DNA of 64,000 nt, taken from positions 1 through 64,000 of the forward strand of contig NZ_LNTY01000030.1 in NCBI RefSeq assembly GCF_001559595.1. The letters are read 5' to 3'. Below the pieces are notes generated by a model, which saw only the letters and a list, made by a program, of their open reading frames with translations, ran no database searches and was not told where the DNA came from. This DNA is from Enterovibrio coralii. GTDB taxonomy: Bacteria; Pseudomonadota; Gammaproteobacteria; Enterobacterales; Vibrionaceae. Below, one piece after another: positions 37,104-46,070 of this stretch. Positions within the stretch are counted from its first letter, which is position 1; each line of letters begins with the position of its first letter. A program made the translations under genes and the position numbers.

Positions 37104-38465
37104 TTATGCACCTACGATGGTGATGATCAAAATGGTGATCAAACCGCCCATCATTGGGATAGCGGTACGTTTTACCAGCTCAGTAGGTGGAACACCGGCA
37201 ACACCCGCACACGCCATGACTACACCCGCTACTGGCGAGAATGAACGGAAGATGCCCGCAGCCAGCTGCATTGGCATCGCCATTGCTGCTGTTGCCACAC
37301 CTACTTGCGCTGCAACGTCAGGTGCCAAGTTAGAGAAGCTGAAGAATGCTGCGTTACCAGAGCCTGATAGCAGCGCCGTCAGACCAATAATGGTCACAAG
37401 CATCAGCAACATTGGGGTGTAACCCAAGCCCAGATCCGAGGCCATGCCTAGCAGGCCGTCGATAAAGCCAATCGCTTTTAGACCCACCACGAAGGTTTGT
37501 GCAGCAATGATCAGCGATACAACGCCTGCGAATACGTCGCCCATACCTTGCAGATATACTTTCAGTGAGTCCGCCACACCGCGGCCATTGCGGGTGTAGA
37601 GGAAATCACACAGCATCGCTACAGCCAAGCTGATGAACATCGCGGTAACCACATCGATTTTGATAGATGTGATAGCAAACTTACTGAATACCAGCAGCAA
37701 AACCAGTGGCAGTGTTGGCAGAATGGCAAACCAAGTTGGTGCTTCACGCGCGCTGTCTTGGGTGCTATTCAACTCATATTTCACGCCCTTTTCAGCGTCT
37801 TTCTTATCAAACCACTTTTGGCAGAAGAAATGCAGAATAGCAATCACGATGGCTGCGGCAATACCCACGGTCAACTGATGCTGAACGAAGTAGGTTGCAG
37901 CATCTACGCCAATGACTTCCGCCGCTTTATTCGATGCACCAGAAGCAGGACCCAAATCCAAACAGGCTGTGGTTGCCAGCACGGCAGCGACAGACGCAGG
38001 TGTACAGCCAATGTTGACTAGTACTGGGTATAGCGCGACAAGAAGCAACATTGCTAGGCCAACAGCACTTGGAATAAAGACGTTCAGGAACTGGCCAAGA
38101 ATGTAGGTGAAAGCGAGGATAACGTAAGGGTTTTTGATGGTAGAGAGAGGTTTCGTTGTGACTTGAACCAGTGCGTTAGCAGCACCGATATGACCCATGT
38201 ATTTCGAGAAACCACCCACTGCCATAATAATGAGGCCTAACGTGGCGAGTGTAGAAGAGCTAAGTGCTTTGATAACAAGGAAAAAATCGACGACGACTGC
38301 ACCTGATGGGCTAACGCCTTTCGGTAGAAAGTCAGTTTGACCAGCCAGAGCTCCGATGATCATCATCAGAATACCTGCACCGAAAAGTGCTGCCTGCGTA
38401 TTGTATTTTTTAACAATCAGATAGCCAGCCCCAAAAATGATGGGGAGCGCGAGAATTGCAACCAT
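37104..38465 (-). CDS. dcuC: anaerobic C4-dicarboxylate transporter, DcuC family
   Basis: The protein of 453 residues has twelve or so membrane segments and the DcuC pattern (VAILALPIIFGAGYLIVKKYNTQAAL near the start; FIPSAVGLAMLLLVALYPVL; GPASGASNKAAEVIG; then SGSGNAAFFSFSNLAPDVAAQ). DcuC carries C4-dicarboxylates such as succinate and fumarate across the inner membrane during anaerobic growth. I chose ATG 38465 (MVAILALPII), since an upstream extension to 38507 would add a non-family N-terminus. The long gap upstream should contain its promoter, possibly under oxygen control. Confidence 0.9.
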   Translation of the reverse strand: MVAILALPIIFGAGYLIVKKYNTQAALFGAGILMMIIGALAGQTDFLPKGVSPSGAVVVDFFLVIKALSSSTLATLGLIIMAVGGFSKYMGHIGAANALVQVTTKPLSTIKNPYVILAFTYILGQFLNVFIPSAVGLAMLLLVALYPVLVNIGCTPASVAAVLATTACLDLGPASGASNKAAEVIGVDAATYFVQHQLTVGIAAAIVIAILHFFCQKWFDKKDAEKGVKYELNSTQDSAREAPTWFAILPTLPLVLLLVFSKFAITSIKIDVVTAMFISLAVAMLCDFLYTRNGRGVADSLKVYLQGMGDVFAGVVSLIIAAQTFVVGLKAIGFIDGLLGMASDLGLGYTPMLLMLVTIIGLTALLSGSGNAAFFSFSNLAPDVAAQVGVATAAMAMPMQLAAGIFRSFSPVAGVVMACAGVAGVPPTELVKRTAIPMMGGLITILIITIVGA

Positions 38466-38989
38466 TATTGTACCTATATGTATTACTAACGGATAACGCC
38501 AAGCCACCTGAAGATGCTCGAAAAACCTGCATCTTAATGTTGCTTGGTTGACGTCATCTTATTTTTAATTCGATTAATAACGGTATGAGAAAAGGAAAAT
38601 AAAAGGTGTAAGTGTGAGTTGCATAAAACATTGTAATACATTGATTAAAAATGAATCACACTAATTATTTTGTAATTGTTAATTTTGCTATTTAAGTTGG
38701 GTTGTTTGTTGTATGACAGGAGTGGCGTGCAACAACTGGATACAAGTGGTTGATTTGCAATCTAAATTGTTAATTCATGCCAACGGGGCCTTTGTAAGTG
38801 ATTGATATAAATTCATTATGTTTCTCTTTAGAGGTTTGCACATGTTAATGAGTTAATAGTGGTAAATTTCTAGGGTGGTTAAAATTAATGCATTTTGTAT
38901 AAGATGATGAATGGAAATTCGATGCGGGTTAAATATTCGCCTTTTTGATTTTTGTATATTTATAGAACGAATATGAAGGGGAAAAGAGA
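38466..38989. other. AT-rich intergenic region upstream of dcuC
   Basis: The 524 bases between two divergent genes hold no supported gene. A TGATT...AATCA inverted repeat around 38640-38656 has the wrong spacing for an FNR site, so it is not claimed. Promoters for DcuC and the ClbS-like gene should lie here. Confidence 0.45.
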
Positions 38990-39502
38990 ATGTCTATACC
39001 CACCACGAAATCAGAATTAGAAATCGCTATTCGAGATACCTTTATAAAACTTGAGAAAGACTACGTCTCAATTCCTGCCGAAAGAACGAGATTGCTGGAA
39101 GTTGAAGGGAACATCAAAGGTACACAGATCAGTGTTTGCGATACCCTCGCGTATCTCATCGGTTGGGGGCACTTGGTGTTGAAATGGCATGCCCTGAAAA
39201 AAGCCAATCAAGCTGTCGATTTTCCCGAAACAGGGTACAAGTGGAATCAGCTTGGCGAACTCGCCACGCACTTTCATCAACGTTATGAAACCTGGTCCTA
39301 TGGTGCATTGCTGGATGAATGGAGAAATGTTGTCGCTGACATCCTTTTGGTCATTGCATCAGAGAGTAATCGTTCACTTTATGGTGAGCCATGGTATGAA
39401 CAATGGACGATGGGCAGGATGATTCAGTTCAACACGTCATCGCCCATGAAGAATATGCGTACAAAAGTGCGACGCTTTAAAAAGTCTCATGCCATCAAGT
39501 AA
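38990..39502 (+). CDS. ClbS/DfsB family (DUF1706) protein
   Basis: The 170-residue protein has the family segments SVCDTLAYLIGWGHLVLKW, VDFPETGYKWNQLG and WTMGRMIQFNTSSPMKN. These four-helix-bundle proteins resemble DinB; ClbS protects producers from colibactin by hydrolysing its cyclopropane. Whether this one protects against any genotoxin is unknown; no biosynthetic cluster is in the window. The ATG at 38990 follows GGGGAAAAGAGA. Confidence 0.8.
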   Translation: MSIPTTKSELEIAIRDTFIKLEKDYVSIPAERTRLLEVEGNIKGTQISVCDTLAYLIGWGHLVLKWHALKKANQAVDFPETGYKWNQLGELATHFHQRYETWSYGALLDEWRNVVADILLVIASESNRSLYGEPWYEQWTMGRMIQFNTSSPMKNMRTKVRRFKKSHAIK

Positions 39503-39655
39503 TTGATTTTTTGAACTGTTATTTAAATAAAATCTTTTTAAATTATGATGTTGCGACATGTGTCATTAAGTTTGTTACCGTTTTTACTTCCCACCTCTCG
39601 ATAATCTAGTGATACAATCAACCCACGATATAAACAGTGTGGCCAGCTACCCGAA

Positions 39656-40489
39656 ATGGAAATCAAACTGCATTCCAATGCGAGTACAACACCAAGAACA
39701 CGCAAGTACATAAAGAATTCGGATAAGACAGATGCTGAGTTGGCAAGTGAGCTGAGCATCTCTATCGATACCGTCAAAAAGTGGCGCAATCGAAGTGATG
39801 TTTACGATAAATCTCACCGTCCTAATGTCATTCATCGCAGGCTGAGTGCGGAACAAGAACTGCTGATCGTCTATCTGCGCTCCAGATTGTTGCTGTCTTT
39901 AGACGAGCTGTTGGAAGTTTCGCAACTGCTCATCAACAAAGATTTGTCACGTGCCGTACTCAACCGCTGCCTGAAAAAATATCAGGTGCCGCGCGTGAAA
40001 AAGCCTTCGCCTGATGTGTTTGGAGAGGTGTTGATCGATTGCATTCAATTGCCACAGATTCTCTCTTCGAAAGCGACGCATCTTCTTGTGGTCACTGAGG
40101 CCTTTACAACGCATGTGAGTTTTGCGCTGATGGGCACGGAAGGCCAAGAGTCTGTAACGCGTATGGCAGATTTCCTGCAACATGCACTGCCTTACGGTAT
40201 TAGGCGAGCAGTGATTGCGGATAATGAGATTGTCAAAAATGTGGTCAACCAAATGGGCATTGAATGGTCTCAGATGGACGCCTCCGAACTTATTCAGATT
40301 GCGTTAGAATCCGAAGCGGACTTCGAGCAACCCGTTAGCGAATACCTTGCTGGCGAATACTTTGATGCGCGATTGGGTCTTCCTTCGATTTTGCTTTGCT
40401 ATGAAGACTTGCTGAACAAACGCGTGCTTCGCAATCGGTTGAAAAATGCCACGCCGCAAGGCTACTGCAAAACGCAAAAGGGGAGCTGA
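39656..40489 (+). CDS. IS481-like transposase derivative lacking the third catalytic residue
   Basis: The N-terminal part (about residues 1-80) resembles the helix-turn-helix start of IS481-type transposases (NASTTPRTRKYI, ELASELSISIDTVKKWRNRSDVYDKSHRPN). The integrase-like core keeps a first Asp in EVLIDCIQLPQI and a second in RAVIADNE, but the normal HPQTNGxxERFN region with the third acidic residue is absent; a different C-terminus follows (GLPSILLCYEDLLNK). It is an intact reading frame of 277 residues without terminal inverted repeats that I could see, so it may have been taken over by the host as a DNA-binding protein. Confidence 0.65.
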   Translation: MEIKLHSNASTTPRTRKYIKNSDKTDAELASELSISIDTVKKWRNRSDVYDKSHRPNVIHRRLSAEQELLIVYLRSRLLLSLDELLEVSQLLINKDLSRAVLNRCLKKYQVPRVKKPSPDVFGEVLIDCIQLPQILSSKATHLLVVTEAFTTHVSFALMGTEGQESVTRMADFLQHALPYGIRRAVIADNEIVKNVVNQMGIEWSQMDASELIQIALESEADFEQPVSEYLAGEYFDARLGLPSILLCYEDLLNKRVLRNRLKNATPQGYCKTQKGS

Positions 40490-40503
40490 TGCTCCCCTTT
40501 TTT
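40476..40503 (+). terminator. terminator overlapping the transposase-like stop codon
   Basis: AAAAGGGGAGC and GCTCCCCTTTT form a long stem around TGAT, which holds the stop codon TGA; a T-run follows. The same 25 bases occur again at 42728-42752. Confidence 0.85.
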
Positions 40504-40533
40504 CACTAACCTTCTCGTCGTCTTGGACTGCGG

Positions 40534-42471
40534 CTATTGGGTGTTTGATAGAGACACAACATCTGATTCCTGAATACAGATGATGGACTTATCAGCACCA
40601 ATTTTGGAGTTGGTCCAGTAGTGATGATAGTCAATGCCACTGTCACTAATCTGCATGTAATGGAACCTGTTGTTGCTAGGGCCATCCGCTGCAATGATTG
40701 TGTTGTATGAAATAGGGGCAGAAGACTGAAAGTTTGCCTTCACAAAGTCATACAGTTTAAACACATCTGACTTGTAGGCAGGTCTCCCTCCACCAATCAG
40801 ACACTTTTGGAAGAACTGTGGGGGCGTTAGGTGCTGAGTTTCCTCATTGTCATTGTTCATGACATAGAAGGTTTGGTTTCCTATCGTAAATGTATTTTTT
40901 TGCAAACCAATACCTTCATTGTTAAACCTTAACGTGGTCAAGAAATCATCATCACCAACGCTAGCAATAAGGTAAAGCGGTGCAGTCAGTGCTTCGCTGA
41001 GCGATAGCGTGATATTACCCATTACGTCTAAATCAGCGCTATACGTGACCGGTGCTTCGGAAATCAACATAAGTTTCACTTCGGCCAACGCATCGTTTTC
41101 ACTGAGGATATTGAATTTTATCTTTTTATCACTGACTTCCTTCACTTGGATAAGATGTTTGGCCACTTCAATGTTGTTTAGGCTCTGGGCTTTCTCAGTT
41201 GATAGGTAATCCCGAAGATAATTTTCCAACTCGTCGGATATGCCATAGGCCCATCCACTCTCATGGTTTAGGTCATAGGCATGTGCGGTTTCATGGAGAA
41301 TGTAGTTATACAAGGTAAAGTTGAGATCTTTGTAAAAAGAGGATGTTTTATCTACAAACCTATCTTGAACTGATGCCCAACAACTCCGCACATTGAAAAG
41401 ACAATAAGAGTCATTGTATGTTTTCATTAACGTCGGTTTGTAACCAACGCCCAGACCTTGAGGGGCTCCATACACATTACCGAACACCTGCCAAATGACA
41501 TTTTGTGTTTTGGTTGACATGGTGAGGTAAGTATAAAGGTCATGATCGAGTTGGCCTGTATAATTTACACAATCAGGGAAGCCTGAGCAGTGGCTTTTCA
41601 GATACTCTCTAGCGGTATCTAAAAAACTTTTTCTGTTGAAAATATTCTTAATGTTAACGGCCATGACTGCATAATCATTAATTTCATCACCAAGAACAGG
41701 CCGATAACACCTTACACTTATATCTGAACAGTAATCTGATACTTGTGCATTTTGGTTTTCTGGACCAATCGTCAATCTGGGCGAAAACAAACTATTTTGC
41801 AAATGTATATTCGGTAAGTTTCCTTTCGCAAACACTTCCAAAAATACGGCCCCTTCGACTTCTGCAACATGTTTGGCATCGAGTGCTGAATTCAAGGTCA
41901 GTTTTGAGTAGCGTTTGCCGCCGTTGCTTTCAGATGTGGATACGTAAAAGGTGTTGATGGGGCCTAGTGTGTTGTTGACTAAATAGACTTTCTCGCCATC
42001 TCTAGTGAAGTAAATGTCCGAAAAAAGGTGAATGTTCGAGTACGTTACGGGCTTGCTGTCCACCAAATTTATCTCTGTATTTGATGGCTTTTCAATGTCG
42101 AGGTTGAACGTTAGCGTTGAGCTTGTCTTGGACGTGACAAGTTCATTGATTGAAATCTGAATTGAATTACTCTTGGTGTCTCCTTTTTTTGCGTAAACCT
42201 CAGTGCTCCCTATTTGGTTTGCTGAGTAGCTTCCATCTGTATTTTTCGATAGCAAAGAAGGGTTAGAAAAAAACCAAGTGATATCATTGGTCTTTTCAGT
42301 GGTATTCAGTGTAATTTTTTCATTTTTAGAATAAGTTGTTTTTTCAGATGTTATAAAAATCTCCTCCTTTTTCTTTTCTATAGGAGGAGTCACTTGTGTG
42401 GTATTGCTATCTTGGTTGTTACATCCAACCAGCAAAATAGCCAAATACAAGGCGAGTGACTTGTATGTCAT
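40534..42471 (-). CDS. large lipoprotein with zincin-like HExxHxxxxxH motif
   Basis: A lipobox at the start (ILLVGCNNQ) marks a lipoprotein of 645 residues. N-terminal segments resemble Ig-like beta domains (ITLNTTEKTNDITWFFSN...). Near residue 390 the sequence LHETAHAYDLNHESGW contains HExxHxxxxxH, the zinc-binding pattern of metzincin peptidases; the usual Gly is Asp here. A downstream Glu (GISDELE) could act as a further ligand. A surface metallopeptidase is plausible but the overall match to any named family is weak. The gene is AT-rich compared with its neighbours, which may indicate recent gain. It lies between two identical terminator hairpins. Confidence 0.6.
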   Translation of the reverse strand: MTYKSLALYLAILLVGCNNQDSNTTQVTPPIEKKKEEIFITSEKTTYSKNEKITLNTTEKTNDITWFFSNPSLLSKNTDGSYSANQIGSTEVYAKKGDTKSNSIQISINELVTSKTSSTLTFNLDIEKPSNTEINLVDSKPVTYSNIHLFSDIYFTRDGEKVYLVNNTLGPINTFYVSTSESNGGKRYSKLTLNSALDAKHVAEVEGAVFLEVFAKGNLPNIHLQNSLFSPRLTIGPENQNAQVSDYCSDISVRCYRPVLGDEINDYAVMAVNIKNIFNRKSFLDTAREYLKSHCSGFPDCVNYTGQLDHDLYTYLTMSTKTQNVIWQVFGNVYGAPQGLGVGYKPTLMKTYNDSYCLFNVRSCWASVQDRFVDKTSSFYKDLNFTLYNYILHETAHAYDLNHESGWAYGISDELENYLRDYLSTEKAQSLNNIEVAKHLIQVKEVSDKKIKFNILSENDALAEVKLMLISEAPVTYSADLDVMGNITLSLSEALTAPLYLIASVGDDDFLTTLRFNNEGIGLQKNTFTIGNQTFYVMNNDNEETQHLTPPQFFQKCLIGGGRPAYKSDVFKLYDFVKANFQSSAPISYNTIIAADGPSNNRFHYMQISDSGIDYHHYWTNSKIGADKSIICIQESDVVSLSNTQ

Positions 42472-42727
42472 ATTGCTTCCCGTTTCTTAATTTTTGTGGA
42501 ATTACCAAACACCAAATATTGGTCTTGGAAATGAGTACTAAGGTGGGATTTTACGGAATATCAAGAACGCCAATCTCTCAATCTAAAAACATCTAATGTG
42601 TTATTTCAAAAGGTAATGACTGTTGCGCTGTGAAAGCGTGTTGAGTTGGATTGTGCCTTCGTCAAGTTCTCACATGCGTGTCTTGACGAGGTGTGGATTA
42701 GAGGTTTTGGATGTGGAATCCACAGGA

Positions 42728-42752
42728 AAAAGGGGAGCTGATGCTCCCCTTT
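42728..42752. repeat. second copy of the 25-base terminator hairpin
   Basis: This is identical to 40476-40500 (AAAAGGGGAGC...GCTCCCC). It lies between the lipoprotein gene start and the end of the PTS operon, so it probably terminates the minus-strand PTS operon as well. Confidence 0.75.
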
Positions 42753-42769
42753 GTTTTTACGGGTACTGC

Positions 42770-43087
42770 TTACTGCTGAGTGACGCGACGCAGGTCGATG
42801 ATTTCGCCCGCCAAGTCCATTAGCAGTACTGCATTCATCAGGTGGTCTTGGGCATGCACCATTACGATGTGAACTGGCAGTTTGCCTTCGCCTTCATCGT
42901 ATTCAATCAGTTGGGTCTGAATGTGGTGTGCGTCTTTCAAGGCTTCTTTAGCTTGTGCGACAAGCGTATCGGCGGCGTCAAAATTGCCTTGCTTCGCTTC
43001 GCGGATCGCCGTCATGAGCATGCTGCGGCACTGGCCTGCCTGCACAATCAGGGTCATTACGTATTCTTCGTATTGTGCGTGATCCAT
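42770..43087 (-). CDS. PTS lactose/chitobiose-type EIIA
   Basis: This 105-residue protein has the EIIA fold of the lactose/cellobiose class, with conserved His in PVHIVMVHAQDHLMN, the phosphorylation site region. It would receive phosphate from HPr and pass it to EIIB (43093). It is the last gene of the minus-strand PTS operon. The order IIC, glycosylasparaginase, IIB, IIA is unusual in having the enzyme between IIC and IIB. Confidence 0.9.
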   Translation of the reverse strand: MDHAQYEEYVMTLIVQAGQCRSMLMTAIREAKQGNFDAADTLVAQAKEALKDAHHIQTQLIEYDEGEGKLPVHIVMVHAQDHLMNAVLLMDLAGEIIDLRRVTQQ

Positions 43088-43092
43088 CGTTC

Positions 43093-43401
43093 TTACGCTT
43101 CCATCATTGTCAGTGCTTGAGCCAAGATTTTCTTACCGTCTGTCATGCCGTAGTCCATCATGTTGATGAGCGCGATTGGACGGCCGTGTGACTGAGCAAC
43201 ACCTTGGAAATCTGACAACTTGTAGCTGATCTGTGGGGCAATCAGGTAGCAGTCGAAATCTGCTGCAGAATCTTCAAAGTCCTGAGAGCCTTTCGCTTCG
43301 ATCAGTGTTTCGATGCCTTGTGCTTCTGCTGCTTCTTGCATGCGCTTAACAACGAGGCTAGTAGACATACCCATGTCACAGATAAGTAGAATTTTGTTCA
43401 T
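43093..43401 (-). CDS. PTS lactose/chitobiose-type EIIB
   Basis: The 102-residue protein starts MNKILLICDMGMSTSLVV, where the Cys of the CxxGMSTS loop is the phosphorylation site. This is the EIIB fold of the lactose/cellobiose family. It lies 5 bases from the EIIA gene and 15 bases from the enzyme gene in the operon. Confidence 0.9.
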   Translation of the reverse strand: MNKILLICDMGMSTSLVVKRMQEAAEAQGIETLIEAKGSQDFEDSAADFDCYLIAPQISYKLSDFQGVAQSHGRPIALINMMDYGMTDGKKILAQALTMMEA

Positions 43402-43416
43402 TGTGTACTCCTTGGA

Positions 43417-44379
43417 CTATTCAATAGGTGCAGTGATGCGCGCCTGATACGCGTCCAGCCATTCTTGTGTTGCTGGGGAATAATGCGTTTCAGAACCTTT
43501 GCGCTCACACACGTAAATCGTTGCTGGGTGCTTGGAGGTTTCGACAGAAAACGAGAAGCTGTCGATATTGGTCGCGGCTCCAAAATCACCGTCTTTGTTG
43601 ATACAAACGACCGATAGGTCGCCAGCTCTGCCGTAACGAGCGATAAGCTTTTTCTCTAAATCGTTCACTGTGCTGTCAGCCGCTTGTTGCGGTGTCATGC
43701 CTTCGCCCATGCGACGCACGATTTCATAGCTGATGCAGCCTTTCATCAGGTCTTCACCGAGGCCTGTTGCGGTAGCGGCACCAATGTCACTGTCCGCGTA
43801 GTAACCCGAGCCAGATACCGGCGAGTCACCCACACGGCCAGGACGTTTCATAAACAGGCCGCTGGTGGAAGTGCCAACACTGATGTTGCCGTCTAAGTCC
43901 AGTGCAGCGATGCCTACCGTATCGTGGCCCGTATAGGGGGACAGACCACGATACAAGGTTTCTCGGCAACGCTTGATGTAGTGCTGCTGCGCGCGCTCAG
44001 TCAGCATTTCTTTCTTTTCAAAACCCTGTTCAAAGGCCCATTGCTCTGCGCCTTCACCTACCATGAAGCTGTTGAAGCGTTCACGGCTGAGTTTCTCTGC
44101 CACCAGGATTGGGTTAGCGACATCTTTCACACTTGCAATCGCACCCAATGCCATGGTGGTGCCATCCATAAAGGCGGCGTCCAGTTCGACAACGCCTTTT
44201 TCGTTTGGAAGACCACCGTAGCCAACGCTTTTGTAATACGGGTAGTCTTCTACCCGTGTTACTGCTGTCAGGACTGCATCGGTCGCTGACTTATTGTCTT
44301 GGAGCATCGTTGCGCCTTCAGTGATGCCATCAAAGGCCATTCTCCACGTGGCGATAATGCCCCAGTTTTTATTGTCCAT
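43417..44379 (-). CDS. N4-(beta-N-acetylglucosaminyl)-L-asparaginase (glycosylasparaginase)
   Basis: The 320-residue protein has the Ntn-hydrolase layout of glycosylasparaginases: GHDTVGIAALD, whose Thr becomes the N-terminal nucleophile after self-cleavage, and GAIASVKDVANPI and GRVGDSPVSGSGYYAD in the expected order. These enzymes cleave the amide between Asn and GlcNAc in glycoasparagine. Its place inside a PTS operon suggests a substrate imported as a phosphorylated GlcNAc-Asn-type compound; that is inference. There is no signal peptide, so it is cytoplasmic. Confidence 0.9.
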   Translation of the reverse strand: MDNKNWGIIATWRMAFDGITEGATMLQDNKSATDAVLTAVTRVEDYPYYKSVGYGGLPNEKGVVELDAAFMDGTTMALGAIASVKDVANPILVAEKLSRERFNSFMVGEGAEQWAFEQGFEKKEMLTERAQQHYIKRCRETLYRGLSPYTGHDTVGIAALDLDGNISVGTSTSGLFMKRPGRVGDSPVSGSGYYADSDIGAATATGLGEDLMKGCISYEIVRRMGEGMTPQQAADSTVNDLEKKLIARYGRAGDLSVVCINKDGDFGAATNIDSFSFSVETSKHPATIYVCERKGSETHYSPATQEWLDAYQARITAPIE

Positions 44380-44382
44380 TTC

Positions 44383-45702
44383 TTACGCCTTAGCTGGTTG
44401 TAGCGGGGTGTCTTGTTGCGTTTGCTCAACCGGAATTTCCGTTGCGCGGTATTGCTTATCGATGATTCGCAGGAACGGCAGATAAATCATCGCACCTATG
44501 GTCAGGTTGACGATCTGCATGATGGAACCTGTGATGTCGGCGGTGACGATAAAGCCAGAGAGCACAGGAGGCAGCGTCCAAGGAATGAATGCGCCTGTGG
44601 TGGTAGAAACCAGACCCACTGACATTGCCACGTACTGGAAGGTCACCAGAACCAGCGGTACCAAGTTGAACGGGATCAGCATGATTGGGTTCATGATGAT
44701 TGGCAGACCAAACAGCACAGGTTCGTTGATGTTGAAGATGGATGAACCCGCAGCCAGCTTACCGACTTTCTTGATGTGCTGAGAGCGCGCGAAAATCAAT
44801 ACGGCGATGATAAGAGACAAGGTTGCACCTGCGCCGCCCATCCAAATCATGTCGAAGAACTGCTCTGTCACTACGTGTGGTGGTGCAATACCGTTCGCTA
44901 CCGCAGTCAGGTTGTCTTGTTGGTTTTCAGCCCATACTGGACGCATGATGCCGTTAACCATAGAGCCACTGTTGATACCGACAGACCAAAGCAATGTGAT
45001 GGTCAGAGATGTCATCAGCGCGCCGAAGAAAGAGGTACCCAGAGAGCGAATCGGCGTTGCTAGCACTTCATAAATGAACTGGTGGATGGTTTCGTATTGG
45101 GTGCTCGCAAAGCCAAGGCGGATTGCCAGTGCCAAACAAAGTACAGCGGTTGCAGGTACCAGTGCCGCGAAAGACTTTTCAACAGCCGGTGGTACGCCGT
45201 CAGGCATTTTGATGGTAATGCGCTTTTCGATGAACCAGCGGAAGATCTCGGTCCAAAGCAGCGCACCAATCATGGCAACAAACAGGCCTTTAGAACCTAA
45301 CCATTCCGTTGGGATAACCGTTCCTACACCTTCAACACTGGCAAAAGGCGTCAGCACCATGAATGCTGAAAGAGAGAGAATACCAGCAGAAATACGGTCA
45401 ACTTTGTAACGCTCAGCCAAGCGGTAAGCGACCATAAAGGCAATGAATAAAGACATGCCTGAGAAAATAACAGAGAACGGAATTTCAATGTTTGAACCCC
45501 AGTTTGGACCAAACACAGATGCCATGAATTCTTTATAGCCAGCACTTGGGAACGAGCTGATGACCAGCAGAACCGAACCCACGATGATGAAGGGCATAAA
45601 CGAGATGTACGCATCGCGAATGGCACCAAGATGACGCTGCTGAGCAACTTTGCCCGCAATCGGCATCATTCGACTTTCGATGAACCGCATTACCTTTTCC
45701 AT
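44383..45702 (-). CDS. PTS lactose/chitobiose-type EIIC permease
   Basis: The 439-residue protein has about ten membrane segments and typical EIIC features such as GSSIFNINEPVLFGLPIIMNP, the sugar-binding region of this class. It would translocate and, with IIB, phosphorylate a sugar or sugar conjugate. It is the first gene of the operon; the enzyme gene follows 4 bases after its stop. No 6-phospho-beta-glucosidase is in the operon. Confidence 0.9.
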   Translation of the reverse strand: MEKVMRFIESRMMPIAGKVAQQRHLGAIRDAYISFMPFIIVGSVLLVISSFPSAGYKEFMASVFGPNWGSNIEIPFSVIFSGMSLFIAFMVAYRLAERYKVDRISAGILSLSAFMVLTPFASVEGVGTVIPTEWLGSKGLFVAMIGALLWTEIFRWFIEKRITIKMPDGVPPAVEKSFAALVPATAVLCLALAIRLGFASTQYETIHQFIYEVLATPIRSLGTSFFGALMTSLTITLLWSVGINSGSMVNGIMRPVWAENQQDNLTAVANGIAPPHVVTEQFFDMIWMGGAGATLSLIIAVLIFARSQHIKKVGKLAAGSSIFNINEPVLFGLPIIMNPIMLIPFNLVPLVLVTFQYVAMSVGLVSTTTGAFIPWTLPPVLSGFIVTADITGSIMQIVNLTIGAMIYLPFLRIIDKQYRATEIPVEQTQQDTPLQPAKA

Positions 45703-46038
45703 ACTAACCTCTGATTAAGTAATCATGTGATACTTACAAAATGTGATGGAAAAATACACTTAAACAAAAAGGGGTTATAGAGTGGTTGATCACATTCGAT
45801 AGAAAAAAGTATCAAGTGATTATGGATTTCGTTTAGGAGTGTGATCTTCTAAGCAAAAGCGTTAAATCAGAAGGATACATGTGGTTTTAGTCACGAAATG
45901 AAGATGTGAAAGGCGTTGAGGGGATTTGCTAAAAGGTGGAAACAAGGACGTTGATAAATTTGGAGCGCAGACTAATTCTTATAAGTATCACTAGATTATT
46001 GACTTTTCTTTTCCGTATTATTGCCTCTCCGGACAGAC
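45703..46038. other. upstream region of the PTS operon
   Basis: 336 bases without a gene, between two minus-strand operons. A partly symmetric TTGATCACATT segment lies near 45786-45797; it has only one good CRP half-site, so I do not call a CRP operator. The PTS promoter should lie in this stretch. Confidence 0.4.
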
Positions 46039-46066
46039 AAAAAAGGGAGGCTTAGCCTCCCTTTTC
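46039..46066 (-). terminator. intrinsic terminator after the MCP gene
   Basis: AAAAGGGAGGC and GCCTCCCTTTT form a strong stem with a 3-base loop, just after the MCP stop on the minus strand, with A/T runs at both ends. It terminates the MCP gene. Confidence 0.85.
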
Positions 46067-46070
46067 GTCA

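Noticed and set aside
38629-38660. FNR site upstream of dcuC
   Set aside because: TGATT...AATCA has a 7-base gap, not the TTGAT-N4-ATCAA spacing.
45780-45800. CRP site upstream of the PTS operon
   Set aside because: Only one good half-site is present.
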